A stretch of DNA of 64,000 bases from a virus. Positions 49,334-57,683 of this stretch are shown piece by piece. The position numbers were made by a program, and so were the translations under genes. Under the pieces are notes generated by a model. That model made no database searches. It saw only the letters and a list, made by a program, of their open reading frames with translations, and was not told the DNA's origin. Position 1 is the first letter of the stretch. Every line of letters starts with the position of its first letter. The DNA lies in the IMG/VR virus record IMGVR_UViG_3300044972_002389, positions 166,892-230,891 of that record; one strand, written 5' to 3'.

Positions 49334-50179
49334 ATGGCATTGGTTCCCAAGATCAAATATCTAACAAACAAAGATTTATTGTCTGCAATCCATGAAAGTA
49401 AGCTTACTTTTTGTGAATTTGTTGACAAAAAATACACTGATTTTGATGTCATTGTATATGATCTTGCAGCAGCAACTCCAGAAGTTTTGGACGCTGCTCG
49501 ACACAAAAAGCTAGCTAACAAAATGGCTGAAGAAAAGAAAGCCAGCGGCAGCAAGACTTTTGAATCTTCATTAACATTGGATAATGTGCCTTTGGATGAA
49601 ATTGTTGTGAGGCTTATGACTTTTGTGCACATTCCGTTAAACCCTGCCAAAGCTGACAAAGCCAAAAATCAGGCAGAAAAACACATCAGATGCAATTTCC
49701 CTCCTTTTCAACATTGGATTTTCCAAAACAATGAATGGAAATGTGTGGGCAAGAGTCATCACAAAAAGGGTGAATTCACCTTAACTGGCGGTAGGATTAC
49801 TGATAGACTGGCTGCTATGTGGATCAAATTGGTTGATCGCTATGGGCATAGAGGCAACTGGAGAGGTTACACTTATCTTGACGAAATGAAAGCGCAAGCA
49901 CTGGTGCAATTGGCACAAGTGGGACTTCAATTTGATGAAGCTAAAAGCTCAAACCCCTTTGCTTATTATACTACCGTAAGTAGTACAAGTTTTCTCAAGA
50001 TATTACAACTGGAAAAGAGAAGTCAACACATAAGAGATGATCTTTTGATCATGCATGGTGCAACACCCAGTCACACCCGACAGACCGAGGATCAGTTGGC
50101 ACAACAACTGGGATTTGACAATGCAGAAGCAGCAGTCCCACTTGTTGTGCCCCAAATGAGCCCAACTGGCCCCATCTAG
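49334..50179 (+). CDS. 55: Late-transcription sigma factor gp55-like
   Basis: A 281-residue protein. The C-terminal half has the region-2-like pattern of T4 gp55: RYGHRGNWRGYTYLDEMKAQ, then NPFAYYTTVSSTSFLKI followed by an E-K-R-S-Q segment. In T4, gp55 directs host RNA polymerase to TATAAATA late promoters with gp33 and the gp45 clamp. I prefer the ATG at 49334, 5 nt after AAAGGA. It is longer than T4 gp55 (185 aa) because of an N-terminal extension. Its end overlaps the convergent homing endonuclease gene by 4 nt. Confidence 0.88.
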   Translation: MALVPKIKYLTNKDLLSAIHESKLTFCEFVDKKYTDFDVIVYDLAAATPEVLDAARHKKLANKMAEEKKASGSKTFESSLTLDNVPLDEIVVRLMTFVHIPLNPAKADKAKNQAEKHIRCNFPPFQHWIFQNNEWKCVGKSHHKKGEFTLTGGRITDRLAAMWIKLVDRYGHRGNWRGYTYLDEMKAQALVQLAQVGLQFDEAKSSNPFAYYTTVSSTSFLKILQLEKRSQHIRDDLLIMHGATPSHTRQTEDQLAQQLGFDNAEAAVPLVVPQMSPTGPI

Positions 50180-51897
50180 TATTTTTTGATCCACACTGCG
50201 TTGCCTGCATCATAAAAACGATTGTAGCCCAAATTTTTGGCAATTTCTTGCTCTGTATTGCCCGCAGCTAAGCCTTGTATTTTGTGTTTTTGAAATTTAA
50301 GTCGGCTCTGAACGTCATTTATATTTTTCCAATACCAATAATTGGGTGGACTGATATGACTTAACTCAAAGCCTGTTTTTTCGTAACCATTTCCCAGTCC
50401 CCAGTTCAAGTTACTGTAGGACACCAAGCTTTTGAATCCCAACTCCTGATGTGCATGATTCAAAAGCTTGCTAAGCCCTCCTGGCACATGATACCCAGGC
50501 AAAATACAATAACGGGCCAGCTCATAATCACTCCCTTTGCTATACCTAGTTTTGACAAAGCTAGCAAGTGCAACAAGCGACCCGTTGTGTTCCAAACCCC
50601 AAATATGTTTGGTTGGTATGTTGCCCTGCAAGTGTGAGTTCTGAATAAATGTTTTAGCTGTTCCAAAATCCACAACTGTAATGTTGCATTTACGTGCACC
50701 AACAATTGTTTTTTTCAAACCCACTACGTGTGACAATCTGTCAAATATAATATTGGGTTTTTGCACCATCTCATGTTCCCAAATTTGAACAAGCCTTACA
50801 CCTTTTTCAAGAGCTTGTTTCCATTTATTTTGATGATATTTTTTGTCTCCTATTTGGCAATCTGAATGATAAAAGATGCCATTAAACTCAATACCCACAT
50901 TTAAATCTGGAAGATAAAAGTCAATCTCCAATGGCTTGATAACTTGCCTATTCCATTGCTCAAAAGATATGTTATTATCCCACAACCATTGTTTGATCTT
51001 TGTTTCTCCCCAACTTTCTTTTCTTGGATAACAAGCAAAACAACGCAAATCAGATTCTCTTTTCAAGGCAACACTGAATTGGTTATGGCATTTTTGGCAA
51101 ACAAACGAATGTTCAGAATAACGATGTGAGTCCAAAAATTCTTCTTGAGTGAATAACGGAGTGTAATCAGTCCTATTTGTAATATAGGAATCCCAAGATT
51201 TTTGCCGAAAAGTTTTCCTATTGGTCTCCCTATGCTCTGTTGTCAAAAACGGGGCCACAACACCATATTTTGAGAGGTTGGTTTTTTTGGTTTTAACTAA
51301 CACCTCCAGGTTTTGAGCAGGAACAGGTGCTCCATAAGTGTTTTGAAACACCTCTATAGTTTTGGTTCTTATATCAGGATGTTGCTGAGGAAAGTTTACT
51401 CCCCAATTTTCCTGGATCGTTTTTTGTGCTTTGTCTAAAACAACAGGATTTAAGGTTGGAGCTTTTGCGCCATACTTTTCAAAACATGTGGTCTCAGCTT
51501 TGGCTTTGACCTTGTCATGTTGACTTGCATACTCAAAACCATACTTTTGAAGGTTGGTATTTTTACGTTTTTCGTGAATATGATTTATTTCATCTCTAGT
51601 GCGGCTGTGTCGAACGCTTTCCTGATATTCACGATTACAGGAGCATTGAGATTGATTACCACAGAATTTTCTGAACCCTAGAACCATATTATTGAAAGTC
51701 CTGAACTTACCACTCTGTTCACACCAACTGTTTTCTGCATTAGTGTTATGAACGTATGCATAAAATTTAGCTGCAATTGGGCCTTCACAAGGAAATAATT
51801 TGTCTAGCTCTTCTTTGTGTATAGGCAACAACTTTGTCAACCTATTTGGTGTAATCTCCTTGTTCAACCAAAGTTCTTTCAATTCTGCCAAATTCAC
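50176..51897 (-). CDS. Homing endonuclease (Vsr/EDxHD-like) with repeated DNA-binding modules
   Basis: A 573-residue protein. Residues about 100-240 hold five imperfect repeats of the type N-L-x-K-YG-x-x-x-P, for example NLQKYGFEYASQ, CFEKYGAKAPTL, NTYGAPVPAQ and NLSKYGVVAPFL. A zinc ribbon follows (CQKC, CFAC, residues about 273-295). Next is a nuclease domain of the Vsr/EDxHD type (SWGETKIKQWL, LEIDFYLPDLNVGIEFNG). The C-terminal 150 residues (ALASFVKTRYSK, ELARYCILPGYHVPGGLSKL) match a domain often attached to phage homing endonucleases. It lies between the sigma gene and gp47, on the opposite strand, as an intronless homing gene would. Confidence 0.82.
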   Translation of the reverse strand: MNLAELKELWLNKEITPNRLTKLLPIHKEELDKLFPCEGPIAAKFYAYVHNTNAENSWCEQSGKFRTFNNMVLGFRKFCGNQSQCSCNREYQESVRHSRTRDEINHIHEKRKNTNLQKYGFEYASQHDKVKAKAETTCFEKYGAKAPTLNPVVLDKAQKTIQENWGVNFPQQHPDIRTKTIEVFQNTYGAPVPAQNLEVLVKTKKTNLSKYGVVAPFLTTEHRETNRKTFRQKSWDSYITNRTDYTPLFTQEEFLDSHRYSEHSFVCQKCHNQFSVALKRESDLRCFACYPRKESWGETKIKQWLWDNNISFEQWNRQVIKPLEIDFYLPDLNVGIEFNGIFYHSDCQIGDKKYHQNKWKQALEKGVRLVQIWEHEMVQKPNIIFDRLSHVVGLKKTIVGARKCNITVVDFGTAKTFIQNSHLQGNIPTKHIWGLEHNGSLVALASFVKTRYSKGSDYELARYCILPGYHVPGGLSKLLNHAHQELGFKSLVSYSNLNWGLGNGYEKTGFELSHISPPNYWYWKNINDVQSRLKFQKHKIQGLAAGNTEQEIAKNLGYNRFYDAGNAVWIKKY

Positions 51898-51923
51898 AAT
51901 TTTTCTCCAACCCTATTGCATAT

Positions 51924-51931
51924 TATTTATA
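51924..51931 (-). promoter_or_regulatory. Late promoter of the homing endonuclease gene
   Basis: TATAAATA on the minus strand, an exact T4 late consensus, about 26 nt before the ATG at 51897. Confidence 0.72.
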
Positions 51932-51971
51932 TATCATAATGAATATCACAAATCTAGGTCCTGCCCACCTG

Positions 51972-52000
51972 TTGAACTAACAGTTTTTATCAGCTATACT
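51972..52000 (+). promoter_or_regulatory. Sigma70-type promoter of the gp47-gp46 operon
   Basis: TTGAAC, 17-nt spacer, TATACT, 25 nt before the gp47 ATG. Confidence 0.65.
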
Positions 52001-52001
52001 C

Positions 52002-52025
52002 TGACTCAAGGAGACTTTTGAGTCA
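52002..52025 (+). promoter_or_regulatory. Hairpin around the gp47 ribosome-binding site
   Basis: TGACTCAA and TTGAGTCA form a perfect 8-bp stem; the loop holds GGAG (the Shine-Dalgarno sequence) and the last stem base is the A of the ATG. It may control translation of gp47. Confidence 0.5.
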
Positions 52026-53056
52026 TGACTATCAATCTAGACAATGTTGATTTTTCAAAAGTAATTGCCATAACTGATGTGCATTTTGGCATGCGGAACA
52101 ACTCCAAACAGCACAACACTTGGTGTACTGAGTTTTTGGAGTTTGTGGTCAAACGAGCACAAGAGCTGAAAATCAAAACACTCTTGTTTTTGGGCGACTG
52201 GAGTCACAACCGCAACAGTGTGAACATCAGCACACTCAATTACAGCCACAATGGCATGAAACTGCTAAACAACAATTTTGACAATGTGATAATGCTCTTG
52301 GGCAACCATGATCTCTATTTTCGAGATACTCTAGAGCTGCACAGTATTCCCTATGCACAGGATTTTTCAAATATTCACCTAATTGACAAAATCACCACAG
52401 TCAAAGACTATTGTTTTGTTCCTTGGTTGGTGGGTGATGAGTATAAGTTGATTCAAAAAATCAAACAGCCTTATTTGTTTTGTCATGCTGAAATTGCCAA
52501 GTTCCGGATGAATGCCATGGTGGAAATGCCCGATCATGGCGGCTTGAACAGTGAACACTTTCAAAATCAAAAATTGGTGTTCAGTGGGCATTTTCACAAA
52601 AGGCAGCGAAAGGGCAACATTTGTTATATTGGCAATGCCTTTCCTCACAACTTTGCAGATGCGGGAGACGATGATAGAGGGTTGATGATCTGGACTCCTG
52701 GAACTGATCCCATATTTGAAAAATGGCTTAGTGCACCCAAGTATCGCACGTATAACCTTACAGAGGCACTTCAGGATCCTACCGGCTTGATAGACAACAA
52801 AACTTTCGCACGGATAACAGTAGATGCTGACTTAACTTATGAAGACCTTGCCTTCATTAGAGAGTTATTTGAAACTCAGCTAGCTGCCTTGGATGTGAGT
52901 TTTATTCATGGCAGAAGTGATGGAGATGACACTGTTCTTGATGATAGTGAAATCAATTTTGAAAGCGTTGACTCAATTGTGGTGTCACATTTGAATAGTA
53001 TTGAAAGCACTACAATGAACAAACAACGCTTGATTGAAATCTATCAGAGTATTTGA
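52025..53056 (+). CDS. 47: Recombination nuclease subunit gp47 (Mre11-like)
   Basis: A 343-residue metallophosphoesterase. Seen motifs: ITDVHFG (D-x-H), LFLGDWSHN (GD), LLGNHDLY (GNHD), FCHAEI and SGHFHKR (G-H-x-H), the five motifs of the Mre11/SbcD family. With gp46 it resects DNA ends for recombination-dependent replication and host DNA breakdown. Length matches T4 gp47 (339 aa). It overlaps gp46 by 4 nt (ATGA-like TTGA junction). Confidence 0.95.
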   Translation: MTINLDNVDFSKVIAITDVHFGMRNNSKQHNTWCTEFLEFVVKRAQELKIKTLLFLGDWSHNRNSVNISTLNYSHNGMKLLNNNFDNVIMLLGNHDLYFRDTLELHSIPYAQDFSNIHLIDKITTVKDYCFVPWLVGDEYKLIQKIKQPYLFCHAEIAKFRMNAMVEMPDHGGLNSEHFQNQKLVFSGHFHKRQRKGNICYIGNAFPHNFADAGDDDRGLMIWTPGTDPIFEKWLSAPKYRTYNLTEALQDPTGLIDNKTFARITVDADLTYEDLAFIRELFETQLAALDVSFIHGRSDGDDTVLDDSEINFESVDSIVVSHLNSIESTTMNKQRLIEIYQSI

Positions 53057-54834
53057 ACTTGATCATCCTCAAAAACGTCACAATCAAAAACTTCATGAGT
53101 GTGGGTGCTGTTACACAATCAGTTACTCTCACACAACCTGGCTTGACTCTTGTATTGGGCGAGAATCTAGACTTGGGCGGCAACGGCAACCGGAATGGTG
53201 TTGGCAAATCGACGCTGATTTCAGCCATTTGTTATGCCCTGTATGGTCAAGCTCTTACTAACATCAAGAAAAACAATCTCATCAACAGCATCAACAAAAA
53301 GAACATGGTGGTGAGTATTGAGTTTGAAGCCCACGGCAACAGCTACAAAATTGAACGTGGCCGTGCCCCTAGTTTTTTCCGCTATGTTGTAAATGATGAA
53401 TCAGTAAATGAAAACAAAAGTGCAGACGAAGCTCAAGGCGAAAACAAAGATACTCAGAAAGAGATTGAGAAGGTATTGGGCATCAGCCACACCATGTTCA
53501 AACACATTGTGGCTTTGAACACCTATACTGAGCCATTTTTGAGCATGGGTGCTGGAAAACAGCGAGAAATAATTGAAGAGCTGTTGGGAATTACATTACT
53601 GTCTCAGAAGGCAGAAAACCTCAAAAAGCTTATTCAAACAACCAAACAAACTATTGAACAAGAAGAGTTCAAAATACATACTATCAAAAACAGCAATACA
53701 CGTATTTTGAGCACTATTGAAAGTTTGAATCAAAAAACCCAACAGTGGGATACTCAACATCAGAACAAAATTCAAGACTTGGAAAATGCACTAGATGCTT
53801 TGAGTCATCTTGATGTTGAGCAGGAAATTCAAAGTCACAAAGACAATCTTGTGTATCGTGAACTTCAAACAGCATTGAAGAATGTGCGCAGCCAAAGCCA
53901 AACAAAAACACAGCATGGAACACAGCTGAAGGCGCAACAAAACAACTGGTTAACTCAGTATAGTCAAATTCAAGACCACAACTGCGCAATGTGTGGTCAA
54001 AAGATTCATGACGAGAAACAAACACATCTGCTGGACGACCTTGAGCACAAAATTACCAAACTGGACAGCAGCATTCAAACACTGGAACAGGAATGCCTGA
54101 GTTTGACACAAGAACTGGATGAGCTCATGGGTCTGTCTAGTGCTGTATCGCTAAACCAAACATTTTACAAAAGCATTGATGAGGCATATGAGCATCGAAA
54201 CAGTCTCACACTTCTTAGTGGTGAACTGGACAAACTTAAGCTTGAAACCAATCCTTATCAAGCCCAAGTGGGTAATTTAAATGACACACTGCAAGAAGTC
54301 ACTTATGATTCACTAAATGAACTCAGCCAACTCAAAGACCATCAAGAGTTTCTCTTGAAGCTGCTAACAAACAAAGACAGCTTCATCCGAAAGCGTATTA
54401 TTGATCAAAACCTCAGCTACTTGAATCACAGACTGGGTGAATATCTAGCTGGATTGATGTTGCCACACCAAGTTAAATTCAGCAACGACTTGGGAGTTGA
54501 GATCATGCATATGGGCGTAGACTTTGACTTTGACAGTCTCAGCCGAGGTGAACGCACAAGAGTTTGTTTGGCACTCAGCTGGGCATTCCGAGACATTTTT
54601 GAAAACATGAACACCAGCATCAACTTCATGGCTGTTGATGAGATCCTTGATGTGGGACTTGACAGCACAGGACTTGAAAGATCTCTAGAGACGCTTAAGG
54701 CTATGAGCAGAGATCGGAACAAGAACATTTTGTTGATCTCACATAGAGAAGAGCTAACAAGTCGCTGCGATCGAGTTTTGTATGTTATCAAAGAGTTAGG
54801 TTTCACTCGTTTCAGCTATGAAAGCGGTGAGTAA
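53053..54834 (+). CDS. 46: Recombination ATPase subunit gp46 (Rad50-like)
   Basis: A 593-residue SMC/Rad50-type ATPase. Seen: Walker A in GNRNGVGKST (about 45-54), coiled coils on both sides of a zinc hook CAMCGQ (about 312-315), the ABC signature LSRGERTRVCLALSW (about 496) and Walker B FMAVDEILDVGLD (about 523-534). The partner of gp47. It starts at a TTG within the gp47 stop. Slightly longer than T4 gp46 (560 aa). Confidence 0.95.
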   Translation: MNLIILKNVTIKNFMSVGAVTQSVTLTQPGLTLVLGENLDLGGNGNRNGVGKSTLISAICYALYGQALTNIKKNNLINSINKKNMVVSIEFEAHGNSYKIERGRAPSFFRYVVNDESVNENKSADEAQGENKDTQKEIEKVLGISHTMFKHIVALNTYTEPFLSMGAGKQREIIEELLGITLLSQKAENLKKLIQTTKQTIEQEEFKIHTIKNSNTRILSTIESLNQKTQQWDTQHQNKIQDLENALDALSHLDVEQEIQSHKDNLVYRELQTALKNVRSQSQTKTQHGTQLKAQQNNWLTQYSQIQDHNCAMCGQKIHDEKQTHLLDDLEHKITKLDSSIQTLEQECLSLTQELDELMGLSSAVSLNQTFYKSIDEAYEHRNSLTLLSGELDKLKLETNPYQAQVGNLNDTLQEVTYDSLNELSQLKDHQEFLLKLLTNKDSFIRKRIIDQNLSYLNHRLGEYLAGLMLPHQVKFSNDLGVEIMHMGVDFDFDSLSRGERTRVCLALSWAFRDIFENMNTSINFMAVDEILDVGLDSTGLERSLETLKAMSRDRNKNILLISHREELTSRCDRVLYVIKELGFTRFSYESGE

Positions 54835-54846
54835 TTATCTGTACTC

Positions 54847-54854
54847 CATAAATA
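54847..54854 (+). promoter_or_regulatory. Late promoter of the GIY-YIG gene
   Basis: CATAAATA on the plus strand just after gp46, 65 nt before the GIY-YIG ATG. Confidence 0.6.
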
Positions 54855-54863
54855 TAGATATAT

Positions 54864-54893
54864 GCCGGTCACGACCCTGGCAGGTCCACCGGC
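54864..54893 (+). ncRNA. Leader hairpin of the GIY-YIG gene
   Basis: GCCGGT pairs with ACCGGC and, inside, GACC pairs with GGTC around a CTGGCA loop. It lies between the late promoter and the ribosome-binding site and is GC-rich in an AT-rich context. No T-run follows. Confidence 0.5.
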
Positions 54894-54919
54894 TCTATCG
54901 CTTTAAGGGAGCAACAGCT

Positions 54920-55744
54920 ATGTCTATTTATCGTAATATCAAACCCTTTGGGTTTTATGTGTATGCCTACTTAAGAAAAACAACATCCAACAATGGTCCT
55001 GCAGGAACCCCTTATTATATTGGAAAAGGGACCGGCATACGTTACAAAGAAAACCACGGAACTCTACCTGTACCAAAAGAAGCATGGAGGATTGTTGTCC
55101 TTGAACAAGGATTAACTAATCTTGGTGCTGTTGCGCTCGAAAGAAGGCTGATACTCTGGTGGGGACGCCTGGATAATAACACAGGTATATTACACAATCG
55201 AACTGATGGCGGGGATGGGGCAGTTGGGAAGATAGTCTCTGATGAATCAAGAATGAAAGCAAGTGTTAACAATTGTGGCAAAAAAAGAAGTGCAGAAACA
55301 ATCAAGAACATAAAAGATGCATTATCTCTTATCGACAGGTCAGGAGAGAATCATCCGTTATATGGCAAAAAGCATTCTGATGAAGCTAGATCTAAAATGA
55401 GCGAAGCTAAAAAAGGCAGGTCCTATGAAGAAATTTATGGCCCAAAAGCAGAAGAGATGCGAGCTGCACGCTCACAAAAATCTCGGGGACGAAGTCTGTC
55501 TGCTGAGACCAAAGAAAAGATAAGTTTAGCAAATCGAGGCAAGAAAAAACCTGCAGGCTTTGGAGTCCGAATGTCCGCAGTAAGGTCTGGCCAAAAAGTC
55601 TCTGAAGAAATTTTGAAGAAGAGAGCACAGATATTCGAAGCAACAAAACAAACTTGTGAACATTGCGGGAATATCTTTGGTTTAGCGAACTATATCAGAT
55701 GGCATGGTCCTAATTGCAAAACTCAACCTAACCAACTACTATAG
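54920..55744 (+). CDS. GIY-YIG homing endonuclease (SegC-like) with NUMOD3 repeats
   Basis: A 274-residue protein from the ATG after AAGGGAG. The N-terminal nuclease has GFYVYAYLRK and PYYIGKGTGIRY (the GIY-YIG pair) and a catalytic Glu in the ALERRLILWW helix. NUMOD3-type modules follow (HPLYGKKHSDEARSKMSEAK and SLSAETKEKISLANRGKK). A C-terminal zinc finger is CEHCGN with HGPNC. Freestanding enzymes of this kind (Seg) spread by cutting phage lacking the gene. An upstream in-frame start exists but is inside gp46. Confidence 0.85.
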   Translation: MSIYRNIKPFGFYVYAYLRKTTSNNGPAGTPYYIGKGTGIRYKENHGTLPVPKEAWRIVVLEQGLTNLGAVALERRLILWWGRLDNNTGILHNRTDGGDGAVGKIVSDESRMKASVNNCGKKRSAETIKNIKDALSLIDRSGENHPLYGKKHSDEARSKMSEAKKGRSYEEIYGPKAEEMRAARSQKSRGRSLSAETKEKISLANRGKKKPAGFGVRMSAVRSGQKVSEEILKKRAQIFEATKQTCEHCGNIFGLANYIRWHGPNCKTQPNQLL

Positions 55745-55759
55745 GCGATTCGATTGGGA

Positions 55760-56275
55760 TTATACACCAGCAGTATAACTCAGTTCAGCAATCTTCAGCT
55801 TGTTTTGTTCAAAAAATGGCTCAAACTCTGTTATTACAAAGGTTTTGTAACGTGCGTGGTTTTCAACCGTGAAGTCAGCCAAATGTTTTTGATCAAAACA
55901 AGCATAACTTCCTTTGTGATTGATGCGTATGACAACAAACCACAAATCTTCTGGATCACATGTGTCAAGTGTTTGCTCTATCCAAGCATCCAGTTGTTTG
56001 ATATCTCCATTGCACATGAGTCGATGCCACGGAAAGTCTTGATAAAACTTACTTTCAATCACCAGCTTTTTCATATGGGAAGGTGGAATGAGATCACTTT
56101 TGAAGTAGCTGATTTGCGTAGCATCCATAGTGTCTTTTCTCTTGGTGTTTGCTCCTCCAATGAAGGCACCAGAATTAGGAACCCTAATAAATTTGGCTTC
56201 ATATAACGTTGTGAGAAACTTGGCTATCCGTAATTCGCCTGCATTTCCTTTTGCCTTGCCTTTGGACCCTGCCAT
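55760..56275 (-). CDS. PD-(D/E)XK nuclease, Holliday junction resolvase-like
   Basis: A 171-residue protein with the archaeal Hjc-like layout: KGNAGELRIAKFL (first Glu), FIRVPNSGAFIGG, SDLIPP (catalytic Asp) and LVIESKFYQD (E-x-K). Such enzymes cut branched DNA during packaging and recombination. Good AGGA ribosome-binding site before the ATG. Its position beside gp46/47 supports a recombination role. A different PD-(D/E)XK activity cannot be excluded. Confidence 0.75.
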   Translation of the reverse strand: MAGSKGKAKGNAGELRIAKFLTTLYEAKFIRVPNSGAFIGGANTKRKDTMDATQISYFKSDLIPPSHMKKLVIESKFYQDFPWHRLMCNGDIKQLDAWIEQTLDTCDPEDLWFVVIRINHKGSYACFDQKHLADFTVENHARYKTFVITEFEPFFEQNKLKIAELSYTAGV

Positions 56276-56314
56276 ATGTTTTTTCCTGTAATCCAGAAAA
56301 AGCTCTGGAAGTCT

Positions 56315-56343
56315 TTGATTTTATAGTTTTAGATGGCTATAAT
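56315..56343 (+). promoter_or_regulatory. Sigma70-type promoter before gene 56368
   Basis: TTGATT, 17-nt spacer, TATAAT, 24 nt before the ATG at 56368. Confidence 0.6.
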
Positions 56344-56367
56344 CAAAATAACAAAAGAGCATTTCAA

Positions 56368-57177
56368 ATGAAGCACAACAAGCCACAACACCGCAGCATT
56401 TTTATTGTAGTTGATCCAGTAGATCAAAATCGGCTCAATAGTTTTTTCCGACAAGAGTTGGGATTTTACAATACCCTTGTAGGAACCTTTGGAAGTCGTG
56501 TAAGAGCATTTCCACAAACTATTCTCAACATCACACACGATCAAGCATCACTCTTTTGTGATCTAGCCAAATACAATCTCAACATTCGCGAATTGGTGAA
56601 AAAGCCTCAAGAATGGCCTGAACAACTGAAAAGTTATTTTCCAGTTGCTTTTGACAGACTCACACAAAAAACAATTTTGACCGAAGCGCAAATTATGATG
56701 TTTGAATCTGCCGGAGCCAATCGCTGGATTATGATTCCAGAAGCCAAAAAACAGATGGCTAGAGCAGTTATTGATTTTTACAAAGAGCAAGCAGACATTT
56801 TGGCTCATCCCCAATCAAGCGATATAATTGAGGTGGCTTACAAGACACCACCCAGCAGCTTGAGTGAGTTGGAAATCAGCAACAAACGTCATGCACAGAT
56901 CCCTCGTAATGAAATCAAATACAAATACAACAACACTGAACAACATACAGAAATTTGGACTCCGTTAACTACAAAACCCATTATTATTCCGCATTTTAAC
57001 CTTAACGAATACAATCGATGGACAACAGCAATAGTCAAGCAAGAGAGTGGTAGATTCTGTGAATACAACACACCTTGGGTAATTGACTTCAAAAATACAA
57101 AAAACAATTATCTTTTGAAATATCTAGACAGCACAGCACGTAGTCCAGGCAATTATAGAATCAGCAACTACGCATAA
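56368..57177 (+). CDS. Hypothetical protein upstream of the structured RNA region
   Basis: A 269-residue protein beginning MKHNKPQHRSIFIVVD, with QELGFYNTLVGTFGSRVRAF soon after. The N-terminal 60 residues have a strand-helix-FYN-L plan loosely like the start of TnpB-type proteins, but no RuvC or zinc-finger part follows, so I do not assign it there. The C-terminus has PHFNLNEYNRWTTAIVKQES. It has its own promoter and is followed by a 350-nt structured, non-coding stretch on the same strand. Function unknown. Confidence 0.65.
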   Translation: MKHNKPQHRSIFIVVDPVDQNRLNSFFRQELGFYNTLVGTFGSRVRAFPQTILNITHDQASLFCDLAKYNLNIRELVKKPQEWPEQLKSYFPVAFDRLTQKTILTEAQIMMFESAGANRWIMIPEAKKQMARAVIDFYKEQADILAHPQSSDIIEVAYKTPPSSLSELEISNKRHAQIPRNEIKYKYNNTEQHTEIWTPLTTKPIIIPHFNLNEYNRWTTAIVKQESGRFCEYNTPWVIDFKNTKNNYLLKYLDSTARSPGNYRISNYA

Positions 57178-57215
57178 CAGAGTATATTTTTAAAACATAG
57201 TGGCTTTATATGATG

Positions 57216-57563
57216 GTGTAGTGTCCATCCGTATCTACCAGGCGCGAAGGCCGGGGAAAATTGCGTATGAGGGTTTACGGTTCTATGCCCTCGCCACAAA
57301 AGTGAACAAAAAGGATCCAGCCTCTCACTGTCCCGTGACGCTGGAAGGGGTTCAGTCAACAGCCTGTCTGACTGAATTCCCTGCGTGTGTGATGAGCACA
57401 TAACCGAGAAGGCAGCTCCATGAGCATAAGTCCGAGAAGAGAGTCAGGAACGCTGGAAATAGGTTCTCCGCCAGCTGGAAGCAATTCCCAAGACGAGACA
57501 GGCAGGCCGAAGCCCTATACGAAAGCCTTTTCACACTTCTCCTCCCGGTGGGGAGAAGTGTGA
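57216..57563 (+). ncRNA. Candidate structured non-coding RNA of about 350 nt
   Basis: No supported gene lies between 57177 and 57683. The stretch is G+C-richer than its flanks and packed with hairpins: CCAGC/GCTGG with inner TCAC/GTGA (57317-57344); TTCAGTCA/TGACTGAA (57351-57376); GCTGG/CCAGC near 57451-57474; nested AGGC/GCCT around GGC-CGAA-GCC (57500-57528); and a perfect 12-bp stem TCACACTTCTCC/GGAGAAGTGTGA (57531-57563). Two similar 20-mers starting ATGAGCA and ending CCGAGAAG occur at 57392 and 57420. It could be an orphan HEARO/omega-type RNA, a decayed intron or a new phage RNA. Strand is uncertain; the multi-hairpin fold is drawn for plus. The rest of the gap (57564-57683) shows nothing clear. 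Confidence 0.6.
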
Positions 57564-57683
57564 CTTCCTCCCTAACGAAATACCCAGAACTATTATCAGT
57601 CCAACAAGTATCCTATTCCAGATCCAATAATATCATCAATAAGATCATTGAGATTCATACTAGATCACGCCCAGCTAAAATTA

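Noticed and set aside
54818-54919. Upstream start for the GIY-YIG protein
   Set aside because: It lies inside the gp46 reading frame and before the leader hairpin. The ATG at 54920 has AAGGGAG in the proper position and begins right at the nuclease domain.
57200-57403. A 67-codon plus-strand frame in the structured region
   Set aside because: It has no ribosome-binding site and its translation has no protein-like pattern. The sequence is better explained by paired RNA stems.
57216-57563. Group I or group II intron
   Set aside because: AATTGCG and ACGGTTC strings recall conserved intron pieces, but the complete P7 or domain V pairs are not there, and no split gene flanks the region.
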